A stretch of 7,604 bases of DNA from Actinomycetota bacterium (GTDB taxonomy: Bacteria; Actinomycetota; Thermoleophilia; Solirubrobacterales; 70-9): contig VAYL01000021.1 in assembly GCA_005884305.1 (NCBI GenBank), forward strand, positions 2,007 through 9,610, given 5' to 3'. The translations under genes were made by a program, and so were the position numbers. Below are positions 1 through 5,498 of the stretch, one piece after another (the stretch's first letter is position 1; the number at the start of each line of letters is the position of its first letter). The notes under the pieces were generated by a model, which saw nothing but the letters and a program-made list of their open reading frames with translations, ran no database searches and was not told the DNA's origin.

Positions 1-560
1 GCCGGGTTCCCGGCCGCGATTACCCGCGGCGGGAGATCCTGGGTGACCACGGAGTTGGCACCGATCACGCACCGGTCGCCGATGGCCACTCCGCTCGTGA
101 CGACGCAGTTCGCGCCGAACCAGCAGTTGGAGCCGATCCGCACCGGACCCTTGGAGGTGAACCCCTGCCAGGTGATGGGCTTCTCCGGATCGTCGAAGCG
201 GTGGGCGGCGTCCCCGACAAAGCAGCCGTTGGCGAACATGACGTGATCGCCGATCTCAATCCGGTCCACGGCGGCGAGCATCACGTTGCGGTTGAGGAAG
301 CATCCCTGGCCGATCTCGATCCGCGCCTGCGGTGCGAGCGTCAGCCAGCATCCCGGCTCGAGCAGCGTGTCGTTCCCGATCACCAGCCGGCCCTCGTCCA
401 GCGCTTCCAGGACCTCGCCCTCGACCGGGAATCGGATGAAGGCGCCGGCGCTGGCCATGTGGCGGTTGATCCGCCAGCGCCGTCGCAGGCGCCGGTTGCG
501 CTCGTACCAGCGCCGCTTCACCCACCACAGCCGCCAGCCGGATTTCTGTCCGCCAGCCAT
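1..560 (-). CDS. Hexapeptide-repeat O-acyltransferase (left-handed beta-helix), C-terminus cut by window edge
   Basis: Reading the minus strand from an ATG at 560-558 gives 186 codons with no stop before the edge. Residues about 79-172 show the isoleucine-rich hexad pattern of a left-handed beta-helix (IEIGQG, IEIGDH, VRIGSN, VAIGDR, VIGANSVV) and end in AAGNP, the usual close of the LacA/WcaF/maltose-acetyltransferase fold, so probably few residues are missing. His120, in the loop GDAAHRFDDPEKPITWQG, matches the catalytic histidine of these acetyl-CoA-dependent transferases. The family acetylates hydroxyls of sugars or cell-surface glycans; the acceptor cannot be told from sequence. Residues 6-34 form an unusually Arg/Trp-rich N-terminal stretch before the helix. 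It starts 8 nt after the dipeptidase stop, so it is probably co-transcribed with it. No clear ribosome binding site precedes the ATG; in-frame GTG codons at 578 and 581 inside the dipeptidase end are alternatives. Confidence 0.85.
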   Translation of the reverse strand, partial: MAGGQKSGWRLWWVKRRWYERNRRLRRRWRINRHMASAGAFIRFPVEGEVLEALDEGRLVIGNDTLLEPGCWLTLAPQARIEIGQGCFLNRNVMLAAVDRIEIGDHVMFANGCFVGDAAHRFDDPEKPITWQGFTSKGPVRIGSNCWFGANCVVTSGVAIGDRCVIGANSVVTQDLPPRVIAAGNP

Positions 561-568
561 CGCTGAAA

Positions 569-1561
569 CTATGACCACCACGTGGCGAGAACTCGCCGCC
601 AGTTCTCCCACGCGATCGCGAGCGCGGCGACGAGCCGCGGCAATCCCGATGCGTCGCCAAGCTCAGCTGGAACGGTTGCGCCATCGAAGTCCGACCCGAG
701 CGCGACGTGCTCCACGCCGATCCGCTCGGCCACGTAACGGGCGTGATCGACGATCAGCTGGAGGGGCGTGTCCGGATCGTCCGCGAAGTCCGCGCGCAGT
801 AACGCGCAGGCGAACACGATGCCTACGAGGCCCCCGGAAGCGCCGATGGCGTCGAGTTGCGCATCGGTCAGGTTCCGCGACGATGCAGCCAAGGTGTGGG
901 CACCGGAGTGGCTGGCCACGAGCGGCCCTACGTCCAGCCGAGCGACGTCCCAGAAGCCCGCCTCGTTGAGATGACTGAGGTCGACGAGGATGCCCAGCTC
1001 AGCGCACCTTTCCACCAATTCCCGGCCTGCCGCGGTGAGCCCGGGGCCGGTATCGGGGGAGGACGGGAACCTCAACGGCACTCCGTGCGCGAATGCGTTC
1101 GGGCGACTCCAGACCGGCCCCAGAGACCGGAGCCCCGCCGCGTACCATGTGTCGAGCGCTTCAAGCTCGGAATCGATCGCCTCGGCCCCCTCCAGGTGAA
1201 GTACGGCGACCGGCGTCCTGTCATCGTCCTTGGCGGCGTCGACGGCCGCGATGTCCAGCGCGACCCGCATCCTCCCGGCACGATCCATCGCGAGCAGTCG
1301 GCCCGCGGCCGCCGTGGCGTGGGCGGCCGCACGCCGATGGTCCACGGGCGAGGCTGGCTTGAACTCGAGCACCCCGCCTCGCCGTCGCAGCGGCTTCTTT
1401 CGCATGCGCGACGACGGGGTGAACACGGCGAAGATCCCACCTCGCATTCCACCCGCGCGCATGCGTGGAACGTCGACGTGCCCGCCTGAGCGACCCGTGC
1501 CGATTCGTGCGTGGTCGTCTCTGATGAGCGCGTCGTTGTGTCCGTCGAAAACCGCGAGCAA
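569..1561 (-). CDS. M19 family membrane dipeptidase (renal-dipeptidase-like zinc metallopeptidase)
   Basis: A 330-residue protein of the M19 amidohydrolase family, which hydrolyses dipeptides (some members also beta-lactam-like or D-amino-acid dipeptides) with a binuclear zinc site. The metal and catalytic residues are all in place: His8 and Asp10 (DGHND), Glu124 (HLEGAEAID), His197 (VDLSHLNE), His218 (ASHSGAH) and Asp291 (GSDFDG). Arg229 (SSRNLTD) matches the substrate-carboxylate arginine. This spacing closely follows human renal dipeptidase. No signal peptide or lipobox is visible, so a cytoplasmic enzyme is likely. The start is a TTG at 1561-1559: it is the only usable initiator before the HND motif, since the next ATG (residue 34) would delete two metal ligands. 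It lies 6 nt after, and in the same frame as, the rpiA stop. The C-terminus looks short: LPRLVAAL runs straight into AIAWENWRRVL with no room for the helix usually found there. The physiological substrate is unknown. Confidence 0.9.
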   Translation of the reverse strand: MLAVFDGHNDALIRDDHARIGTGRSGGHVDVPRMRAGGMRGGIFAVFTPSSRMRKKPLRRRGGVLEFKPASPVDHRRAAAHATAAAGRLLAMDRAGRMRVALDIAAVDAAKDDDRTPVAVLHLEGAEAIDSELEALDTWYAAGLRSLGPVWSRPNAFAHGVPLRFPSSPDTGPGLTAAGRELVERCAELGILVDLSHLNEAGFWDVARLDVGPLVASHSGAHTLAASSRNLTDAQLDAIGASGGLVGIVFACALLRADFADDPDTPLQLIVDHARYVAERIGVEHVALGSDFDGATVPAELGDASGLPRLVAALAIAWENWRRVLATWWS

Positions 1562-1567
1562 TGCGTC

Positions 1568-2218
1568 TCAGGCGGGGATCGTGAGACGCTCGACGGTGTC
1601 GCCGCGCCCCACCAGGACGGCGCTCACGAGCTCCGGCGGGAACATGCCGTGCTCAACTACGCCCGGAGTTGCCGCCAGACGAGCAGCGAGCTCGGCGGGA
1701 TCGCCCAGCGGTCCGCCGTAGTCGGCGATGACCCCTCCATCCGGGCTCTCGGGTGCATCGCGAAGCTCCACCTGCCCCAGCTCGCGAAGGGTCGCGGCCA
1801 GCCCGAACTTCGCCAGCTCCAATGGCACCGGGGGCGTCAGCGAATCCACTGGCTTGCTCGAATCCGCGATCACCACGAAGCGATCGGCCGCCGCCGCGAC
1901 GATCTTCTCCCGGAAGTGCGCTCCCCCGCCGCCCTTGATCACCCAGCCGTCCGGGGCGATCTGATCGGCGCCGTCGATCGCGATGTCGAGGCGGCCGATG
2001 CCATCGAACGGTCCCACCTCGATTCCAAGGTCCACGGCCTGGCGCTCGGTCGCGGGCGACGTCGCCACGCAGTGGATCGACAGATTCCGCGCCGCGAGGG
2101 CCGGCAGGAGGAACGCCACCGTCGATCCGGTCCCAAGGCCAACCGCCATCCCATCCTCGGCCAGCTCGGCGGCCGCCTCAGCCGCGGCCTGCTTCTCGGC
2201 ATCGGCGGACCCTGACAC
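1568..2218 (-). CDS. rpiA: Ribose-5-phosphate isomerase A
   Basis: A 216-residue enzyme interconverting ribose-5-phosphate and ribulose-5-phosphate in the non-oxidative pentose phosphate pathway; the length is normal for RpiA (about 220). Visible signatures are the phosphate-binding loop GLGTGSTV at 27-34, DGAD at 82-85, KGGGGAHFREK at 95-105, ADSSKPV at 118-124 and VVEHGMF near 187-193. Asp82, Asp85, Lys95 and Glu104 correspond, with a constant one-residue offset, to the E. coli catalytic set Asp81, Asp84, Lys94 and Glu103. The late family motif usually written DNGN reads PDGG here. The start is GTG at 2218-2216; no in-frame ATG or GTG occurs in the nearby upstream codons I read. No Shine-Dalgarno sequence is visible, and a perfect 20-bp palindrome ends 8 nt before the start. 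Divergent from tkt, whose product uses the same ribose-5-P pool, and the first gene of a tight minus-strand operon with the dipeptidase and acyltransferase. Confidence 0.96.
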   Translation of the reverse strand: MSGSADAEKQAAAEAAAELAEDGMAVGLGTGSTVAFLLPALAARNLSIHCVATSPATERQAVDLGIEVGPFDGIGRLDIAIDGADQIAPDGWVIKGGGGAHFREKIVAAAADRFVVIADSSKPVDSLTPPVPLELAKFGLAATLRELGQVELRDAPESPDGGVIADYGGPLGDPAELAARLAATPGVVEHGMFPPELVSAVLVGRGDTVERLTIPA

Positions 2219-2225
2219 GACCGGC

Positions 2226-2231
2226 AGCCTA
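2226..2231 (-). promoter_or_regulatory. Possible -10 element for a leaderless rpiA transcript
   Basis: The minus strand reads TAGGCT, fitting the TANNNT pattern, with 7 nt before the GTG start. That is the spacing expected if transcription began at the start codon, which would explain the missing Shine-Dalgarno sequence. The hexamer lies inside the right half-site of the palindrome, so a protein bound there would block it. No good -35 box is seen 16-19 nt upstream. This is speculative. Confidence 0.22.
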
Positions 2232-2246
2232 GGCGATCGCCTAGGC
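2227..2246. promoter_or_regulatory. Perfect 20-bp palindrome next to rpiA start (candidate operator or 5' hairpin)
   Basis: The sequence GCCTAGGCGATCGCCTAGGC equals its own reverse complement over all 20 bases. It is built from two CCTAGG hexamers around GGCGATCGCC. It ends 8 nt before the rpiA GTG. As DNA it has the size of a dimeric repressor operator. As rpiA mRNA it could fold into an 8-bp stem with a GAUC loop, extendable by a CCG/CGG pairing after a short bulge, immediately before the start codon. Which of the two applies cannot be told from sequence. Confidence 0.6.
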
Positions 2247-2265
2247 CGGAAACGGTTACCTAGCG

Positions 2266-2271
2266 TTTATA
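2266..2271 (-). promoter_or_regulatory. Alternative -10 element for rpiA
   Basis: The minus strand reads TATAAA in the AT-rich patch of the gap. If it is used, transcription would start near 2258 and the palindrome at 2246-2227 would lie in a leader of about 40 nt. The -35 region at the right distance is poor. It competes with the leaderless model. Confidence 0.22.
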
Positions 2272-2291
2272 TGGCCCCGCTCGGTCTGTTC

Positions 2292-2297
2292 TAGGAT
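2292..2297 (+). promoter_or_regulatory. Possible -10 element for the tkt operon
   Basis: TAGGAT fits the TANNNT pattern of sigma-70-type -10 boxes. It would place the start of transcription near 2304, giving a leader of about 15 nt to the ATG at 2319 or about 54 nt to the ATG at 2358; the second case puts the 22-bp palindrome in the leader. No clear -35 hexamer is seen 16-18 nt upstream. Confidence 0.28.
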
Positions 2298-2326
2298 CGG
2301 AATACCTGTGAACGACACATGCCAGT

Positions 2327-2348
2327 GCCGGCGCCGTACGGCACCGGC
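2327..2348. promoter_or_regulatory. Near-perfect 22-bp palindrome just before the preferred tkt start
   Basis: The two arms, GCCGGCGCCGT at 2327-2337 and ACGGCACCGGC at 2338-2348, pair at 10 of 11 positions; the only mismatch is C2332 against A2343. The repeat ends 9 nt before the ATG at 2358. As DNA it could be an operator; in RNA it would form a stable GC-rich hairpin at the position where a ribosome binding site normally sits. If translation starts at 2319 the same bases encode part of a 13-residue extension and the symmetry may have no regulatory meaning. Confidence 0.45.
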
Positions 2349-2357
2349 CTAACACAT

Positions 2358-4367
2358 ATGGCCACCGTCGCCCAGCCCGTCGCGACCGACATCGACACCC
2401 TCTGCATCAACACGATCCGCACGCTGTCGATCGACGCGATTCAGAAGGCGAACTCGGGCCATCCGGGGACGCCGATGGCCATGGCCCCGGTCGCCTACAC
2501 GCTGTGGCAGCGCTTCCTGCGGTTCGACCCGTCGGACCCCATCTGGCCGAACCGCGACCGCTTCGTGCTCTCGGCCGGGCACGCCTCGATGCTCCTCTAC
2601 TCCCTCCTCCACCTGGCGCAGGTCGAGGCCGTCGATCCCGAGTACGAGGTCTTGGGCGAGCCGTCGGTGAGCCTCGACGACATCAAGAGCTTCCGCCAGC
2701 TCGATTCGCATGCCGCCGGGCATCCCGAGTACCACCTCACGTCGGGCGTCGAGACCACCACCGGCCCGCTCGGGCAGGGCGTCGCGACGACGGTGGGGAT
2801 GGCGATCGCCGGCAAGTGGCTCCAGGGCCGCTACGGCAGCCATCTCTATGACTTCGACGTCTACGCGATCTGCGGCGACGGCGACATGATGGAGGGCGTC
2901 TCCAACGAGGCGGGGTCGGTCGCCGGCCACCAGCGCCTGGACAACCTCTGCTGGATCTACGACAACAACCACATCTCGATCGACGGGCACACCGAGATCA
3001 CGTACGAGGACGACGTCGCGGCGCGGTTCATGGGCTACGGCTGGAACGTCACGAGGGTCGGTGACGCCAACGACCTCGAGCTCCTGACGCGGGCTTTCGA
3101 GCACTTCCGGGAGGAGAAGGACCGCCCGACGCTGATCATCGTCGACAGTCACATCGGCTGGGGCTCCCCCCACAAGCAGGACACCGCCGAGGCGCACGGG
3201 GAGCCGCTGGGCGAGGACGAAGTGCGCGAGACCAAGCGCGCCTACGGCTGGCCCGAGGACGCGCAGTTCCTGATCCCCGACGGCGTCTACGAGCACTTCG
3301 CCCGCGGCGTCGGCCAACGCGGGCGGCGCCTGCGGACCGAGTGGCAACAGCGGGTGGCCGACTCCGGCCCCGAGGTGGCAGCCGAGATCGATCAGATGCA
3401 GCGCCGCACCCTTCCCGAGGGCTGGGAGGCCGACATCCCGAGCTTCGACGCGGACGAAAAGGGCATGGCGACCCGCAAGGCGTCCCACCAGGTGCTGAAC
3501 GCGATCGCGCCGCGCGTGCCGTGGCTCGTGAGCGGATCGGCGGACCTCACCGGCTCCGCCGCGAGCGGTCTGGACTTCGATGGCGCGACGCATTTCCAGC
3601 CCGAGGACCGGGCCGGACGCGAGCTCCATTACGGCATCCGCGAGCACGAGTCGGCCGCGATCTCGAACGGCCTCTCGCTCTCGAAGCTCCGACCCGTGTG
3701 GTCGACCTACCTGATCTTCTCGGACTACGCGCGGCCGGCGATCCGGCTCTCCGCCCTCATGGAGCTGCCGGTGATCCACTGGTTCAGTCACGACTCGATC
3801 GGCTTGGGCGAGGACGGCCCGACGCATCAGCCGGTGGAGCAGCTCGCCGGGCTTCGCGCCATGCCGGGTCTGAACGTCATCCGGCCATGTGACGCGAACG
3901 AGGTGGCCGAGGCGTGGCGGGTCATGATGCAGCAGCGCCACCAGCCCACCGCGCTCGTCCTCACGCGCCAGAACGTTCCGATCCTCGATCGATCCACGTA
4001 CGCATCGGCCGAGGGCCTGGCTCGCGGCGGATACGTCCTGGCCGACGCGGACGGCGAGCCCGAGGTCATCCTGATCGCGACCGGCAGCGAGGTGTCGCTC
4101 GCCGTCGCCGCCTACGAGGAGTTACGCTCGGACGGCGTGCGAGCCCGAGTCGTCAGCCTTCCGTCGTGGTACCTGTTCGACCTCGAACCCGAGGAGTACC
4201 GGGAAAGCGTCCTGCCGAAATCGGTCCAGGCCCGGGTCGCGGTGGAGCAGGCGTCGACGCTGGGCTGGGATCGCTACGTCGGCCCGCAGGGCCAGATCGT
4301 CGGTATGCACACGTTCGGCGCGTCCGCGCCCCTGAAGGAGGTGGCAGCGAAGGAGCTATTGAAATGA
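2358..4367 (+). CDS. tkt: Transketolase
   Basis: A 669-residue, thiamine-diphosphate- and Mg-dependent enzyme that moves two-carbon units between ketose and aldose phosphates (xylulose-5-P with ribose-5-P or erythrose-4-P). Domain order is canonical: pyrophosphate-binding domain about 1-345, pyrimidine-binding domain about 366-535, C-terminal domain about 550-669. Seen are NSGHPG (32-37), the cofactor motif GDGDMMEG (173-180) ending at DNN (202-204), His280 (AEAHGEPLG), the catalytic glutamate Glu429 (YGIREHE) and GLGEDGPTHQP (482-492). The start at 2358 gives the usual 15-20 residues before the first conserved helix, close to E. coli TktA in length. An in-frame ATG at 2319 would add 13 Pro/Gly-rich residues (682 in all). 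Neither start has a Shine-Dalgarno sequence. First gene of the plus-strand operon; its stop overlaps the tal start. Confidence 0.96.
   Translation: MATVAQPVATDIDTLCINTIRTLSIDAIQKANSGHPGTPMAMAPVAYTLWQRFLRFDPSDPIWPNRDRFVLSAGHASMLLYSLLHLAQVEAVDPEYEVLGEPSVSLDDIKSFRQLDSHAAGHPEYHLTSGVETTTGPLGQGVATTVGMAIAGKWLQGRYGSHLYDFDVYAICGDGDMMEGVSNEAGSVAGHQRLDNLCWIYDNNHISIDGHTEITYEDDVAARFMGYGWNVTRVGDANDLELLTRAFEHFREEKDRPTLIIVDSHIGWGSPHKQDTAEAHGEPLGEDEVRETKRAYGWPEDAQFLIPDGVYEHFARGVGQRGRRLRTEWQQRVADSGPEVAAEIDQMQRRTLPEGWEADIPSFDADEKGMATRKASHQVLNAIAPRVPWLVSGSADLTGSAASGLDFDGATHFQPEDRAGRELHYGIREHESAAISNGLSLSKLRPVWSTYLIFSDYARPAIRLSALMELPVIHWFSHDSIGLGEDGPTHQPVEQLAGLRAMPGLNVIRPCDANEVAEAWRVMMQQRHQPTALVLTRQNVPILDRSTYASAEGLARGGYVLADADGEPEVILIATGSEVSLAVAAYEELRSDGVRARVVSLPSWYLFDLEPEEYRESVLPKSVQARVAVEQASTLGWDRYVGPQGQIVGMHTFGASAPLKEVAAKELLK
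4350..4355 (+). promoter_or_regulatory. Ribosome binding site of tal
   Basis: AAGGAG lies inside the end of tkt, 8 nt before the tal ATG. It supports the ATG at 4364 over the longer open frame that extends back to 3914 without such a site. Confidence 0.75.
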
Positions 4368-5449
4368 CGCCAACCCAGCAACTTCACGAGCTCGGGCAGA
4401 GCCTGTGGCTCGACAACATCACTCGCACCATGCTCCGCGACGGCACGCTCGCCCGCTACATCGACGAGCTGTCCGTCACCGGTCTCACGTCCAACCCCAC
4501 GATCTTCGACAAGGCGATCACCGGCGGCGACGCCTACGACGACCAGATCTCGGAGCTGACCGAGCAGGGCCTTGAGCCGGAGGACATCTTCTTCGCCGTC
4601 GCGATCCGCGACCTCCAGGGCGCCACCGACCTGTTTGCGCCCATCCACGAGCGGACGGATCGCGTGGACGGCTTCGCCTCGCTGGAGGTCTCGCCCCTTC
4701 TCGCCGACGACGCCCCGGCGACGATCGAGCAGGTCCGGAAGCTCCATGACCAGGGCGACCGGGACAACCTGTTCATCAAGATCCCGGCGACCGCACCCGG
4801 CATCCCCGCGATCACCGAGACGCTCGCGCTGGGCATCAGCGTCAACGTCACCCTCATCTTCAGCCTCGAGCGCTACCGCGCCGTCATGAACGCCTACCTC
4901 AGCGGTCTCGAGCAGGCGCACGCCGCGGGCAAGGACCTTTCCAAGATCGAGTCGGTCGCGTCGTTCTTCGTGTCCCGCGTCGACACCGAGATCGACAAGC
5001 GCTCGGACGAGTTGCGCAACCGGCTCGGGATCGCGGTCGGCAAGCGCACCTACCGCGCCTATCGCGAGCTCCTCGACTCGGATCGGTGGCAGGGACTCGA
5101 GGATCAGGGCGCCCGGCCGCAGCGGCTGCTCTTCGCGAGCACCGGCACCAAGGATCCGAACGCATCCGACGTCCTCTACATCGAGGCGTTCGCGGCGCCG
5201 AACACGATCAACACGATGCCCGATAAGACGCTCCTCGCGTTCGCGGACCACGGGAACGTCGGCGATCCGATCCCGGCGGACGGTGGAGATGCCGACGAGG
5301 TCCTGGAGGCGTTCCAGTCCGCGGGCGTCGACACGGACGAGCTCGCTGCGAGGCTTCAACGCGAGGGCGCCGAGGCTTTCAACAAGTCCTGGAACGACCT
5401 CTTGGAATCGATCGAGTCGGAGTCACGAAGGCTCGCGGCAACAGGGTGA
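4364..5449 (+). CDS. tal: Transaldolase
   Basis: A 361-residue Schiff-base TIM-barrel enzyme transferring a dihydroxyacetone unit from sedoheptulose-7-P to glyceraldehyde-3-P, making erythrose-4-P and fructose-6-P. It belongs to the long bacterial form (about 360-370 residues) common in actinobacteria and cyanobacteria rather than the short 220-residue form. Motifs seen are WLDNITR (Asp17), [14 protein letters not shown] (39-52, with Asn44), the Schiff-base lysine Lys139 in [28 protein letters not shown] and the [11 protein letters not shown] region near the end of the barrel. The ATG overlaps the tkt TGA in an ATGA arrangement, so translation is probably coupled and output matched to transketolase. 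The frame is open for a further 150 codons upstream inside tkt, but that stretch is Arg/Pro/Gly-rich shadow sequence with no family similarity. Confidence 0.96.
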   Translation: MTPTQQLHELGQSLWLDNITRTMLRDGTLARYIDELSVTGLTSNPTIFDKAITGGDAYDDQISELTEQGLEPEDIFFAVAIRDLQGATDLFAPIHERTDRVDGFASLEVSPLLADDAPATIEQVRKLHDQGDRDNLFIKIPATAPGIPAITETLALGISVNVTLIFSLERYRAVMNAYLSGLEQAHAAGKDLSKIESVASFFVSRVDTEIDKRSDELRNRLGIAVGKRTYRAYRELLDSDRWQGLEDQGARPQRLLFASTGTKDPNASDVLYIEAFAAPNTINTMPDKTLLAFADHGNVGDPIPADGGDADEVLEAFQSAGVDTDELAARLQREGAEAFNKSWNDLLESIESESRRLAATG

Positions 5450-5498
5450 GGTCGGCAGGGCTCTAGCTCCCGGGCTGCACCGGAAAGGAGAATTCGCG
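5450..5498 (+). other. Short tal-gnd spacer
   Basis: These 49 nt are the only break within the plus-strand operon. They hold the gnd ribosome binding site and one CTAG at 5463, the only CTAG outside the rpiA/tkt gap. I see no convincing terminator hairpin followed by T residues, so transcription probably continues into gnd. Confidence 0.55.
5483..5490 (+). promoter_or_regulatory. Ribosome binding site of gnd
   Basis: GAAAGGAG sits 8 nt before the ATG at 5499, one of the best Shine-Dalgarno matches in the window. It fixes the gnd start; the frame is open back to 5283 inside tal, but that part lacks family sequence and the cofactor motif begins right after the chosen ATG. Confidence 0.8.

Larger units (their letters stand above)
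2219..2357. promoter_or_regulatory. Divergent rpiA/tkt intergenic control region
   Basis: This 139-bp gap separates two outward-facing operons and must hold both promoters. It contains a perfect 20-bp palindrome on the rpiA side, a near-perfect 22-bp palindrome on the tkt side, a more AT-rich patch around 2250-2272, and four CTAG tetranucleotides starting at 2229, 2241, 2260 and 2291. No convincing TTGACA-like -35 box is seen on either strand. If tkt instead starts at 2319, the right-hand 39 nt are coding. Confidence 0.75.

Noticed and set aside
857..1489. Plus-strand open frames opposite the dipeptidase and rpiA (also 286-969 and 1511-2215)
   Set aside because: Arg/Pro-rich translations without motifs, while the minus strand there encodes complete, catalytically intact enzymes.
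2319..2357. Thirteen-residue N-terminal extension of transketolase from ATG 2319
   Set aside because: Not favoured: no ribosome binding site, low-complexity Pro/Gly residues, and the later ATG gives the usual family length. It cannot be excluded, because the later ATG also lacks a ribosome binding site.
2349..3941. Long minus-strand open frame (530 codons) opposite tkt
   Set aside because: It lies wholly antisense to a clear transketolase, its protein is a Val/Arg/Asp/Leu-rich string without recognisable motifs, and such frames are expected opposite GC-rich codon usage.
3914..4363. Upstream extension of the tal frame (150 codons inside tkt)
   Set aside because: The extension is Arg/Gly/Pro-rich with no transaldolase similarity, and AAGGAG positions the ATG at 4364 precisely, so it is not a fusion.
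4274..5359. Minus-strand open frame (361 codons) opposite tal
   Set aside because: Same codon-bias shadow effect; no domain and no ribosome binding site recognised.
5283..5498. Upstream extension of the gnd frame into tal
   Set aside because: The Rossmann motif starts directly after the ATG at 5499, which has a strong ribosome binding site; the 72 extra codons are shadow sequence.
5450..5498. Terminator or second promoter between tal and gnd
   Set aside because: No stable hairpin followed by T residues and no good -10/-35 pair; the spacer is best explained as a simple intra-operon gap with a ribosome binding site.
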